Shown piece by piece: positions 8,814 through 17,436 of a stretch of 64,000 nucleotides of DNA. Origin of the DNA: Natronogracilivirga saccharolytica (GTDB lineage: Bacteria; Bacteroidota; Rhodothermia; Balneolales; Natronogracilivirgulaceae); the NCBI RefSeq assembly GCF_017921895.1, contig NZ_JAFIDN010000004.1, positions 62,001 to 126,000 on the forward strand, in the 5' to 3' direction. Both the position numbers and the translations under genes were made by a program. How positions within the stretch are numbered: the stretch's first letter is position 1; every line of letters starts with the position of its first letter. The notes beneath the pieces were generated by a model. It saw only the letters and a program-made list of their open reading frames with translations. It made no database searches and had not been told where the DNA came from.

Positions 8814-10286
8814 TTATCGGGACGCCGGTTCAGTTTCGCGCTCTGCAGCATTGTTTCTAACTCCATTCTCTCCGGGATAGCGGTCAGGCAGCTCAAATGG
8901 CCGCCCACCCGGGATGGGAGGGAGACGGGGCTCCATGGGTTCATCGGGACGCTGCGGACGCAGCTCCGGTTCCCACACAAAACCGTCTATCCTCTTGTTT
9001 TCCACATCGGGGTTTTCCGGATGGAATGTGCCGTCTACATTGCGCCTTGCAATAACATCGTCAAGCTCGCCGCCTCCGAAAAGCAGTTTTATAAAATCAG
9101 CCGTCATCTCGATGGCACCGTCAGGATTGCCGTCTGAGTCCTTGACAAAGTACAGGACATTTCCCTGGGGAAAGACATCCATAAACGATACCGTTCCCTC
9201 CTGAAACTCAATGTAGAGTGTATCCCCGGTAATCTGATTGAGGCGGTCAATGGCTGTATCACGCTGTACGGCAAAGGGCCGGTCGTGGCCCCTCAGATAT
9301 CGCACACTGTCATCCTCCACCTGAATCAGAATGTAAGGGCCGGACAACTGCATTTCATCGTACCAAAGCCTGGGATTGCCTGTCAGGATGAACTTTTCAG
9401 TCAGGTCATCATAATCAGCCGTGTCTGACAGGCTGCTGTATGAATCTGACCATATATGGACATTTTCATAGGCTGTGAAGGTGTTGATCGTATCTTTCTG
9501 GTGGACCTCCATCCACTCTGACCACTGGAAGGTGGTGTCGGTCTGCTCTTCATTGATCCGCCGCATCCTGCTTCCGCCCTCAACGCGGCGGTAACCGGTA
9601 GAGTCGGAAAGCACAAACTGACCCATGAGTCGTGTCCGGTGTTCCAGGTCATCCAGAAATACCCGGCCATGCAGCTCGTAATACTCGTCCGCCCGGTTGG
9701 TGAACATGCTGTCTGCTTCAATGTATTGCAGCGAATCGGCCACCTGCACGTTTCCCCTGAAAATGGCACTGTCCAGAGCATTGTAGTAGTAGCCTGAGTC
9801 GGCCACAAGTACCCCGCGTTCATCCTCCAGGCGCAGATATTCCGGGAAAAGGGCGATTTCAGTGGCGAAGCTGTAGAAAACTTCCTGACTGAACAGCAAG
9901 GCGTTTTCCGACTGCATTATGACACGGCCCTCGAAATGAGTGATTTCAGAATCCAGATCGTACGTGGCCTTGTCAGACCAGATGCGCTCACGGTCGGACT
10001 CGATTTCAATATTGCCGAAAGCGCGGAGCTCATCGAGATCCAGATACTGCATGGCACTGTCACAGACTATGGTGAAGTCGTCGGTTTGGAGCTTAACATT
10101 TCCCGTGAGTTTTCTGATCCTGCCATCTTCTGTGGTAACTCCTTCCAGCTGGTCTGATTGCAGAATACGGACCCGGTTCTGGGCTTCTGCCGTTTCGGCA
10201 TGCGGGCCGGGCAGCAAAGCGATCATCACCGCCAGCAGCAGTGCCGGTATGAGGCCGGAAATTCGATGTGCGGAAAATGTATTCAT
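8814..10286 (-). CDS. OstA-like (LptA/LptD N-terminal type) LPS transport protein
   Basis: A 490-residue exported protein with a signal peptide (cleavage near AETAEAQ). It carries repeated short beta strands of the OstA fold: LQSDQLEGVTTEDGRIRKLTGNVKL, DSAMQYLDLDELRAFGNIEI and similar units through about residue 330. In Bacteroidota this OstA-like family is taken to form the periplasmic bridge that carries lipopolysaccharide from LptC to the outer membrane. The C-terminal 100 residues are proline-rich and probably disordered. It lies 42 bp downstream of the LptC-like gene, which supports the role. There is no C-terminal barrel, so it is not LptD itself. Confidence 0.82.
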   Translation of the reverse strand: MNTFSAHRISGLIPALLLAVMIALLPGPHAETAEAQNRVRILQSDQLEGVTTEDGRIRKLTGNVKLQTDDFTIVCDSAMQYLDLDELRAFGNIEIESDRERIWSDKATYDLDSEITHFEGRVIMQSENALLFSQEVFYSFATEIALFPEYLRLEDERGVLVADSGYYYNALDSAIFRGNVQVADSLQYIEADSMFTNRADEYYELHGRVFLDDLEHRTRLMGQFVLSDSTGYRRVEGGSRMRRINEEQTDTTFQWSEWMEVHQKDTINTFTAYENVHIWSDSYSSLSDTADYDDLTEKFILTGNPRLWYDEMQLSGPYILIQVEDDSVRYLRGHDRPFAVQRDTAIDRLNQITGDTLYIEFQEGTVSFMDVFPQGNVLYFVKDSDGNPDGAIEMTADFIKLLFGGGELDDVIARRNVDGTFHPENPDVENKRIDGFVWEPELRPQRPDEPMEPRLPPIPGGRPFELPDRYPGENGVRNNAAERETEPASR

Positions 10287-10328
10287 GAATAATTGCAGAA
10301 ATTCAGTGTTAAGTAATGGCCATCATTC

Positions 10329-10961
10329 TCAGTCAGTTTCATAGGCAGATTCGGAATCGGAATCGGCATCAGAGTCAGAGGCAGAGGCAGGGCTGGATTC
10401 CAGTTCAAATTCACCGGTGACTTCTGAAAGCCGGTAATCCTGCAGGTCATCGGTGCCGTCCAGTCCGTATCCGGTTATGCTGTCTGACCGGGTCACAATG
10501 ATTACAAAATCGGGACTGTGGATCGTCTGATCGCGCTGAGACCATTCCAGGTAATCGGTGAAAAGCCGCCTCCCTTCGTCAGTTTCAACAACAACATCAT
10601 CTTTGAAATGAAATTCGGATTTTCTTCCGAGATATCGTGCCGATTTGCTGACAACGGTAGTTTTCACGCCCCCAAGTGTATCCAGGACGGTTACGTGGAC
10701 AGAATCCTGCAGTTCGGTCTCGGTTTCGCCGTCACGTGTGAATGTAAGCGCATAGGGGGAGTGTACCGATACTATCCGGTGTCCGTCTTCAATCAGATCC
10801 ATGTTGATCGTACGTGATTCGGTAACAGACAACAGCGAGTCTGAGATGGCATCTTCCATCCGTTCACGGTCATAATCGGAAAGATCGGTACACCCGGCCG
10901 CCCATCCTGCCAGCACGGAAATAAGCAGAACCGGCACAATATGTCTGTAATTGGTAGTCAC
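10329..10961 (-). CDS. lptC: LptC-like lipoprotein (LPS export, inner membrane/periplasm)
   Basis: A 210-residue protein with a lipobox ending at Cys24 (GWAAGC), so it is probably lipid-anchored rather than held by a transmembrane helix. The core carries LptC beta strands (HSPYALTFTRDGETE, TTVVSKSARYLGRKSEFHFKDDVVVETDEG, IHSPDFVIIV), which fit the LPS export complex in which LptC passes LPS to an OstA-type bridge. The next gene is the OstA-like protein, the expected partner. The tail after residue 190 is an odd run of Ser, Asp and Glu that is surely disordered. Confidence 0.8.
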   Translation of the reverse strand: MTTNYRHIVPVLLISVLAGWAAGCTDLSDYDRERMEDAISDSLLSVTESRTINMDLIEDGHRIVSVHSPYALTFTRDGETETELQDSVHVTVLDTLGGVKTTVVSKSARYLGRKSEFHFKDDVVVETDEGRRLFTDYLEWSQRDQTIHSPDFVIIVTRSDSITGYGLDGTDDLQDYRLSEVTGEFELESSPASASDSDADSDSESAYETD

Positions 10962-11011
10962 GCTGCGGGATTTAACACAAAAGTGGAGTGAACATTTACT
11001 ACCATAACGGG

Positions 11012-11644
11012 TCAGATGGTACCAAATATTCTGTCACCGGCATCCCCGAGTCCCGGAACGATAAATGCATCATCATTCAGCCGCTCATCAATGGCGGCCG
11101 TAATTATGGAAATATCGGGATGCTCATCCTGAACCCGCTTTATTCCTTCCGGGGCAGAGATGAGGCACATGAAGCGGATATTTTTGGCTCCCTTGCGCTT
11201 GAGAAAGGTGATGGAATCGGTTGCACTGCCTCCGGTTGCGAGCATCGGATCAACCAGCAGCACCTGGGCCTGTTTGATATTTTCAGGAATCTTGGAGTAG
11301 TAATCGACCGGCTGATGCGTGATTTCGTCACGATACATACCCAGATGTCCGATTTTTGCCTCAGGGATAAACTGCATGACGGCATCGACCAGGCCCAGTC
11401 CGGCCCTCAGTATCGACACCACGACAACATCAGTGTCAATTTCATATCCGTCGGTTTTCTGGATGGGCGTTTCGACTTCAACTTTTTTCAAGGGGAGCCC
11501 TTTTAAAGAGTTGTAGGCCAGTATGATGGCAATTCTGCTCAAGGCTGACCGGAAAACGGGGGGAGGGGTTTCACAGTTTCGAAGTACAGTCAGATCCCGG
11601 GCAACCACCGGATGATCAACCAGTGTTACGTTTTTGAACGTCAT
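11012..11644 (-). CDS. upp: Uracil phosphoribosyltransferase
   Basis: Converts uracil plus PRPP to UMP (pyrimidine salvage). The start at 11644 gives 210 residues, the normal family length; the reading frame stays open upstream to 11731, but that would overlap the symporter gene and add 29 residues with no homology look. The PRPP-binding loop VDPMLATGGSA is at residues 131-141, and the SILRAGLGL flexible-loop segment at 78-86. The C-terminal uracil-binding region GLGDAGDRIFGT is present. It lies between lptC and the AGCS symporter on the same strand. Confidence 0.95.
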   Translation of the reverse strand: MTFKNVTLVDHPVVARDLTVLRNCETPPPVFRSALSRIAIILAYNSLKGLPLKKVEVETPIQKTDGYEIDTDVVVVSILRAGLGLVDAVMQFIPEAKIGHLGMYRDEITHQPVDYYSKIPENIKQAQVLLVDPMLATGGSATDSITFLKRKGAKNIRFMCLISAPEGIKRVQDEHPDISIITAAIDERLNDDAFIVPGLGDAGDRIFGTI

Positions 11645-11711
11645 AAATAATTGGAATGATTTTGGTACAAAAGTGAATGAATGAGTTATTGATGGAAAAA
11701 CCGGAGGCAGG

Positions 11712-13352
11712 CTACATCTCCGGATTATCAAAATAGGTTTTTGTCGCCTTGTAGACTACCCCCGATAATGCGAAAAGTGCGATAAGGTTGGGGAATGTCA
11801 TCAGACCTAACATGATGTCTCCGAATGTCCACACCAGACCAAGGGTTACCATCGCTCCGGCAAAGTGCATTATCAGATACATCACACGATAATAAAAAAT
11901 GGAGCGGTCCCCGAAAAGATACTGAATGGAGCGGTCTCCGTAATAACTCCAGCTGATGGAAGTGGAGATGGCAAAAAGCAGGACGGCAAGCGTAACAAGA
12001 TATTGTCCGCCGGGGAAAAGCGGAGCCAGTCCGCGCTCAAACGCAGCGGCAGTCAGCGGTGCCCCATTTTCTATAACACCGCTGTGCACATGGCTTTGCG
12101 GCACGTCATCAGCATCATAGGCCACGGCTATGCCTTCCTGCACTTCAATCCGGCCGTAAAACAGGCGCGTCCGTGATTCATCGGTGAATATGGTGTCGAC
12201 AGGGAAACCGTAGTAATGCATTTCGCCATCTACCGGAAGCCCGGATTCAATGGTGATCTCCAGATATTCCGGCTCCGTATCCTGATCATCCGGGTTGATG
12301 TAGGTAATCTCCTGATGATTCAGATTGAGATGGGCCGGATGATGCGAATCCCATGAACCGGTGGTGATAATGACAAGTCCTGTCATCGTGCAAATGACCA
12401 GAGTATCAATAAATGGCTCCATCAAAGCCACAACACCGACCCGCACCGGCTGGTCTGTCTTGGACGCCGAATGGGCAATCGGAGCGGAGCCCTGACCCGC
12501 TTCGTTGGAAAACAATCCTCTCCTGATTCCCCAGACAAAAGTCATCATGAAAGCACCTGAGCCAATGCCAAAAGCGCCGGCCTCCGGAGAAAAGGCGGAT
12601 GTGAAAATGAGCACTATGGAAGGAATGAGCTGCGCATGGTGAATAATCAGAATGATGATGGCACCCATGATGTAGAGCAGGGCCATTACAGGCACAAGCC
12701 GGGCGGTGACAGTGCCAATCCGTTTGATTCCGCCGATGATGACCAGTCCTACCATCGTTGCCGTGAACAGGCCGGTAAATACCTTTGGAATTCCGAAGGC
12801 GCTGTCCATAGTGTCAGCGACGGTATTGGCCTGAACTCCATTACCGGTGAGAAAGGAGCAGATCACGGCAAAAGTGGCAAAACAGACCGCGAGCCACTTC
12901 CATTTTTTACCCAGTCCACGCTCAATATAATACATCGGCCCGCCTGAAACAGAACCGTCTGGATTGGTCCGCCTGTAAATGGTACCCAGTGTACATTCGG
13001 CATACTTGATGGCCATCCCGAAAACCGCAGTCAGCCACATCCAGAACAGCGCTCCCGGCCCTCCGAAGTGGATGGCAAGGGCAACTCCGGCGATATTGCC
13101 AATGCCAACCGTTGCTGAAAGCGCCGTACTCAGTGCCTGAAAATGATTGACATCTCCGGTGTCATTGGGATCGTGATACCGCCCGGAGAGGACCCGCAAT
13201 CCGTGGCGGAATTTCCGGACCTGTATAAAACCGAGTCTGATGGTGATGAATAATCCGAAACTGAGAAGGGCAATGACCATTACCGGCATGATTTCCGGAG
13301 TGTTCCATACCAGTTCGTCTAAGGTGTATATGATTTTTTCAAAAATCTCCAT
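11712..13352 (-). CDS. Sodium:alanine (AGCS family) symporter with extra loop domain
   Basis: A 546-residue membrane protein of the alanine/glycine:cation symporter family, with about ten or eleven transmembrane helices. Family motifs include ALSATVGIGNIAGVALAI (77-94), GGPGALFWMW, SGGPMYYIERGLG (136-148) and FSNEAGQGSAPIAHSA (281-296). It should import alanine or glycine with sodium. Unusual: between the helix ending near residue 332 and the APLTAAAF segment at 431 there are nearly 100 residues, mostly acidic and beta-rich, where usual family members have a short linker. A Bacteroidota-type promoter may lie about 95 bp upstream. Confidence 0.93.
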   Translation of the reverse strand: MEIFEKIIYTLDELVWNTPEIMPVMVIALLSFGLFITIRLGFIQVRKFRHGLRVLSGRYHDPNDTGDVNHFQALSTALSATVGIGNIAGVALAIHFGGPGALFWMWLTAVFGMAIKYAECTLGTIYRRTNPDGSVSGGPMYYIERGLGKKWKWLAVCFATFAVICSFLTGNGVQANTVADTMDSAFGIPKVFTGLFTATMVGLVIIGGIKRIGTVTARLVPVMALLYIMGAIIILIIHHAQLIPSIVLIFTSAFSPEAGAFGIGSGAFMMTFVWGIRRGLFSNEAGQGSAPIAHSASKTDQPVRVGVVALMEPFIDTLVICTMTGLVIITTGSWDSHHPAHLNLNHQEITYINPDDQDTEPEYLEITIESGLPVDGEMHYYGFPVDTIFTDESRTRLFYGRIEVQEGIAVAYDADDVPQSHVHSGVIENGAPLTAAAFERGLAPLFPGGQYLVTLAVLLFAISTSISWSYYGDRSIQYLFGDRSIFYYRVMYLIMHFAGAMVTLGLVWTFGDIMLGLMTFPNLIALFALSGVVYKATKTYFDNPEM

Positions 13353-13447
13353 AATGCCTTGTTATTTATGTGCGTGGACATGAAAGAAAAGGCCGGACCC
13401 GCACTCGTTTTTCAGAGGGACTGCAGGTTAGCATGGACGGACAATGA

Positions 13448-13481
13448 CAAAATTATAGGGCTTTTTCTTCACAGTTAAAAA
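13448..13481 (-). promoter_or_regulatory. Possible Bacteroidota-type promoter for the AGCS symporter gene
   Basis: Read on the minus strand, TAATTTTG (13455-13448) fits the -7 consensus TAnnTTTG, and a T-run (13481-13477) lies about 21 bp upstream where the -33 TTTG would be. The -33 element is imperfect, so this is a weak prediction. Confidence 0.3.
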
Positions 13482-13621
13482 GGTTGGGCCAGGGTTATCC
13501 AATTTTTTTTCAAAGATTTGTGCGGAACGGGAACCCTCATCCGCAAAATTTGTTACAATTATCGTAAGTCTTGCAACACGAGTTAATTACATTCCATATA
13601 CCCAACCAAACAGACAAAGAT

Positions 13622-13909
13622 ATGACCAAGGCAGATATCGTCGAAGTAATTTCGGCCAACACGGGAATCACTAAAATCGAGACCGAAGCGGTAGTCAACG
13701 GTTTTCTTAATACGGTAATTGAATCAATGAAACGTGGCGAGAATATCGAGCTACGCGGTTTTGGCAGCTTCAAGGTGGTTAAGCGTGCCAAACGAATTGC
13801 CAGGAATCCGAAAACCAATGAAGAGGTAACTGTTCCTGAACAGCATGTTCCTGTCCTCAAAGTCTCCAGGGATTTCAAACAGGCCGTAAACAACAGCTTG
13901 AACAAATAG
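13622..13909 (+). CDS. HU/IHF-family DNA-binding protein
   Basis: A 95-residue nucleoid protein. The start ATG at 13622 gives MTKADIVEVIS, the normal N-terminus of the family; the open frame upstream lacks a plausible start. The helix pair is followed by the signature GFGSFKVVKRAKRIARNP, the flexible arm with the proline that intercalates into DNA (RNPKTNEEV). It bends and compacts DNA as a homo- or heterodimer. Whether it acts as HU or IHF cannot be decided from this sequence. It is divergent from the AGCS symporter. Confidence 0.93.
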   Translation: MTKADIVEVISANTGITKIETEAVVNGFLNTVIESMKRGENIELRGFGSFKVVKRAKRIARNPKTNEEVTVPEQHVPVLKVSRDFKQAVNNSLNK

Positions 13910-14029
13910 CGGCATCAGGCTTACGACAGTTACGTATTTTGGACATTTTCCCTTATCTTTTGCAGATGTCCGGTTTATGCTTGCAGCAGATGGCCGGGTT
14001 TTCGGGAATAATAAATACGCAGTCTGATC

Positions 14030-14770
14030 ATGTTCAATCGCTGGTTCTTATTAAGTGTGGCCCTGGCAACTGCCGGGGGTTTGGCCTTTGTTATCTGGCT
14101 GGACTCCAGAGAGGCAGATTCCGGGTATGATGCTCCCGCCAGGGATACCGGACTTGCAGGTGCTTCCGGTTATGAAGAGGCACCGGCAAACCCCGAACTT
14201 GGCCAGGAGGATCAGGAGAGGGTAGCTTACGTTACCAGTGCACTGGACACTCTTGAATCGGAGAGAACACGGTTGCCCTATATGGGAGAGCTTATCCGAA
14301 TTTACTCTGAAGCCGGAAAATATGACCGGGCTGCGGAATGGGCTCATCAGCGGGCTTCACTCACCGGTGAGTCTGATGACTGGAAAGAAGCCGGCACGTT
14401 TTTTCTTCAAAGCTCACGGGCTGCACAGGATGACGAAAAAGTAAAGCATCTTGCATCAAATGCCCGCACAATGTACCAAAATGCCCGTGAAAATGATCCC
14501 GATAATCCCGATATTCTGACAGATTTATCTGTGGTCTATATGACCCTGCTGGAACCCGAATCATCGTATCGTCTTCTGCAGAAGGCGCTGGATGATCATC
14601 CCGATCACATTCGTGCCAATTTTAATCTCGGGGTTCTGCTTCACCAGATGGGCGAAACCGATCAAAGTGTCGGTTTTCTCAACAGGTCACATGCTCTTGC
14701 AGAAGGATCAGAGTGGGAAGGCGTGGTTCAGGGTTATCTTGACCGGTATCATGACGAACTTTTTCATTAA
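14030..14770 (+). CDS. Membrane-anchored TPR protein
   Basis: A 246-residue protein with one N-terminal transmembrane helix (FLLSVALATAGGLAFVIWL, about 6-24), a Gly/Ala/Asp-rich linker and TPR-type helical repeats from about residue 70 to the end (NPDNPDILTDLSVVYMTLLEPESSYRLLQKAL; HIRANFNLGVLLHQMGETDQSVGFL). The TPR part should face the periplasm and bind a partner protein. The partner is unknown. It is followed after 23 bp by the bS22-like ribosomal peptide gene and both may end at the same terminator. Confidence 0.8.
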   Translation: MFNRWFLLSVALATAGGLAFVIWLDSREADSGYDAPARDTGLAGASGYEEAPANPELGQEDQERVAYVTSALDTLESERTRLPYMGELIRIYSEAGKYDRAAEWAHQRASLTGESDDWKEAGTFFLQSSRAAQDDEKVKHLASNARTMYQNARENDPDNPDILTDLSVVYMTLLEPESSYRLLQKALDDHPDHIRANFNLGVLLHQMGETDQSVGFLNRSHALAEGSEWEGVVQGYLDRYHDELFH

Positions 14771-14793
14771 TCAGAAACAAAAAAGGAATACGT

Positions 14794-14883
14794 ATGCCAA
14801 GCGGAAAAAAACGAAAACGCGCTAAGATCGCAAAGCACAAAAGAAAGAAGAGACTCAGAAAAAACCGTCACAAAAAGCGGTAG
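14794..14883 (+). CDS. bS22-like (AURKAIP1/COX24-domain) 29-residue ribosomal peptide
   Basis: A 29-residue peptide starting MPSGKKRKRAKIAKHKRKK and ending RKNRHKKR, with more than half Lys or Arg. It matches the short AURKAIP1/COX24 (mS38/bS22) proteins found in Bacteroidota and in mycobacteria, which sit in the small ribosomal subunit. A good ribosome-binding site (AAAAGGAATA) lies just before the ATG. It stands between the TPR gene and a strong terminator. It is below the size cut of most gene finders and easily missed. Confidence 0.85.
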   Translation: MPSGKKRKRAKIAKHKRKKRLRKNRHKKR

Positions 14884-14910
14884 ATAATACCCGGACGTTA
14901 TTTCAATCAG

Positions 14911-14949
14911 GCAGGATTATCCGTGCAGTGAGGATAATCCTGCTTTTTT
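14911..14949 (+). terminator. Rho-independent terminator after the bS22-like gene
   Basis: A perfect 12-bp stem (GCAGGATTATCC / GGATAATCCTGC) with a 9-base loop is followed directly by six T. It closes the TPR/bS22-like transcript 28 bp after the stop codon. Confidence 0.9.
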
Positions 14950-15008
14950 AATAACTGACTCTGAGACTAAAACCGCTTGTATCTTTCAGCTTAACAAAAT
15001 TCCGGCGG

Positions 15009-15656
15009 TCAGGCGGCTTTCTCTACCGTTCTGGAAGCAATCCTGATGATTTTGCCTGTTCGCTGAAATATCAGCTGTATATTCTGCTCCAGATACGCAT
15101 GAATGTCATTCAGTGATGAAAACTGATCTAGATGGTATTGCATGTAGGATATGAGGCTCATATCGGTGACATACCTTCCGTGAATATCACCTTCTATGTC
15201 GACATGCCAGCGGGTAATCAGGTTGCCGTCATTCAGAACTATTGATAACTCCTTGTTAATAAACTCCATCCATTGACTGGCCGCTTCAATCCGACGGTTC
15301 CCGACTGCAGAGTCCAGACGGTCATACAAAACCTGCTCGTCAATGTGCCAGATAGTTTCAACATCAATATAAGGGGAAACGTTGCTTTTCGTGAATGTAT
15401 CCGTTTTCAGCAAAGGATGCTTCTCCATGCCGGGTAAGTTTTTCGCCAGATTGGCCTCGCGGAACTTGTCCCAGTCCAGATTCACAACTACACGCTTGAC
15501 TGTCCGTGAGCTGTCTGATAAATCCATTCCTATCTCAAGTCCGGTCGCATTGATTTTCTCTTCATTCCATAACCGAAACTGGTCCACATGCACAGAACGA
15601 CTGGCCAGACGGGTTTCAATCTGGTTGACAAGTGAACTGAAAATAGGATAATTCAT
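15009..15656 (-). CDS. Protein of unknown function, divergent from rqcH
   Basis: A 215-residue protein that I do not recognise. It has no signal peptide and no membrane helix, so it is probably cytoplasmic. The composition is balanced, with alternating strands and helices (RTVKRVVVNLDWDKF; YIDVETIWHIDEQVLYDRL; RWHVDIEGDIHGRYVTDMSLISYMQYHL). The last 40 residues look helical. The codon use looks like that of its neighbours, so it seems native. Only 51 bp separate its start from the start of rqcH on the other strand, so the two may share control. Confidence 0.7.
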   Translation of the reverse strand: MNYPIFSSLVNQIETRLASRSVHVDQFRLWNEEKINATGLEIGMDLSDSSRTVKRVVVNLDWDKFREANLAKNLPGMEKHPLLKTDTFTKSNVSPYIDVETIWHIDEQVLYDRLDSAVGNRRIEAASQWMEFINKELSIVLNDGNLITRWHVDIEGDIHGRYVTDMSLISYMQYHLDQFSSLNDIHAYLEQNIQLIFQRTGKIIRIASRTVEKAA

Positions 15657-15707
15657 ATTTACGCCCTCTTTTAGGTTGAAAACGCTTCTACGCCTTTATA
15701 AATAACT

Positions 15708-17315
15708 ATGAATAATTTTTATACACTTAATTCATTAGCTGCAGAACTAAGATACAAAATTTCGGACAAGGAAATTACCGAAGTTATTTCATTTCAGAAA
15801 GACCGTATCGATTTCTTTCTTTCGCCGGAAGAAACGGGCAAACTCTCTTTTGTCGCTTCTTCACCGGGTACTGCTCTTTTTCTGGATTCAAGAACCGGCA
15901 AACCCATGCGCAATGCCGCATCTTTTTTCCCGGAAATCAGCGGACTGACTGTCAAAACGATCGAAATGATGTCGGATGCCGACCGGCTGATATCTGTTTC
16001 ATTCAAATCAGGCCCGTACCATCTGATTTTCAAACCATTCAGCAGCCGCCCCAATGTTTTTCTCGTCAAGGACGATATCATCATATCCTCGTTCAAAGAT
16101 GATGCAGGCATGTCCGGAAAACCCGCACCAAAACCGCACCCTCCGGTATCTGAATCACAACCTGATGCTCTTAAACCGGCCCGGTCAGTCAAAGAAAAAA
16201 TTATTACTGTTGACAAACGGTTTCCGCGCGGAATCATCACTGATGTGAGCGATGTGTTTCGCCTGGATGAATGCAGTGATGAACAGCTGATAAATCACAT
16301 CCGGGATCTTCAGAAAAAACTTTACAGTCCCGGCCAGGTGTCCATTACCGCGGAAGGAAACATCAGCCTGCTGCCACCTTCATGCTTGTCGCATCCGCCG
16401 GAAAAAACATTTGACTCAGTCAATGATGCCGTCAGGGCACTTCATATCGCCCGAAACCGGGACTGGCGCCTGCTTCCACGGAAAAACGAGCTGGTGAAAA
16501 AACTCCGGAAACGGCTGCAAGGCCTGCAGAAACAGGAGGAACAATTCAGTAAAGAGCCGGAGCGGCGGAAAAAGGCGGATACGCTTGAGCATTACGGACA
16601 TTTGCTGATGAGCAGGCCTGATGCCGCAGTACCGGCCTCCGAAGAAAAAATCACCATTGCTGACTGGGCGGATAACGGAAATGAAATCGATGTGGCGGTG
16701 ATCCCCGGGATGACTCTGATCGATCAGGCGCAGCGGTATTATGACAAGGCTGCTTCCATCCGGAAAGAGATCGCCATGTCCGCAACAAAGAAGAAGCAGC
16801 TTGAAACACAAAAAAAAGAGATTTCCGACCGTCTCGAAGAACTTGAGCAGCTGGATCATCCGTCGGCTCTTGAAAAATGGCTCAAAAAAAACACGGACCG
16901 CCTTCAGCAGCTTGGACTCGCCGCGACTGGGAAGAAACAGGAAGCCCGGCCTTATCGCACTGTCCGGGCCGGCAATTACGAGGTTTGGATTGGCAAAAGC
17001 GCAAAAAGCAACGACGAAATGCTCAGAATGGCACACAAGGAGGACATATGGATGCATGTCCGCGGTGCGGCAGGGTCACATGTCATTGTACGCAATGGCG
17101 GGGATCAAGGCTGGCCGGATGAACGGACATTATTGCAGGCTGCCTCATTTGCAGCGGCCTACTCCCGGCAGTCCGGCTCATCCCTGGTACCCGTAATGAT
17201 GGCAAAGCGCAAGCATGTCCGCAAGCCAAAGGGTGCACAGCCCGGAGCGGCAACCGTCACCAATGAACGTGTGGAGCTGGTTACACCGTCCAAACCGGAG
17301 ATGGCCGGCTCCTGA
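15708..17315 (+). CDS. rqcH: NFACT-family protein, Rqc2/RqcH homologue
   Basis: A 535-residue protein of the NFACT (fibronectin-binding A-like) family. The NFACT-N domain carries the DR pair (Asp92-Arg93) that in RqcH is needed for adding Ala tails. A long coiled coil follows (about 255-300 and 350-390), then an NFACT-R RNA-binding domain (about 428-535: GNYEVWIGKSAKSNDEMLRMA...DIWMHVRGAAGSHVIVR). Known members bind split 50S subunits with stalled peptidyl-tRNA and add C-terminal alanine tails that mark the chain for degradation. The family length is 530-580, so the gene is complete. Confidence 0.87.
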   Translation: MNNFYTLNSLAAELRYKISDKEITEVISFQKDRIDFFLSPEETGKLSFVASSPGTALFLDSRTGKPMRNAASFFPEISGLTVKTIEMMSDADRLISVSFKSGPYHLIFKPFSSRPNVFLVKDDIIISSFKDDAGMSGKPAPKPHPPVSESQPDALKPARSVKEKIITVDKRFPRGIITDVSDVFRLDECSDEQLINHIRDLQKKLYSPGQVSITAEGNISLLPPSCLSHPPEKTFDSVNDAVRALHIARNRDWRLLPRKNELVKKLRKRLQGLQKQEEQFSKEPERRKKADTLEHYGHLLMSRPDAAVPASEEKITIADWADNGNEIDVAVIPGMTLIDQAQRYYDKAASIRKEIAMSATKKKQLETQKKEISDRLEELEQLDHPSALEKWLKKNTDRLQQLGLAATGKKQEARPYRTVRAGNYEVWIGKSAKSNDEMLRMAHKEDIWMHVRGAAGSHVIVRNGGDQGWPDERTLLQAASFAAAYSRQSGSSLVPVMMAKRKHVRKPKGAQPGAATVTNERVELVTPSKPEMAGS

Positions 17316-17436
17316 ATTTTGCGTATCTTACATTTTTATATAGTGCCCGTGACATAGCGAAAATCCGGATACACCTTTTCTTCATCTGACACGGTTTTGG
17401 TGATGATGTGATCTTAGTAATCAAATATTTTAACAC

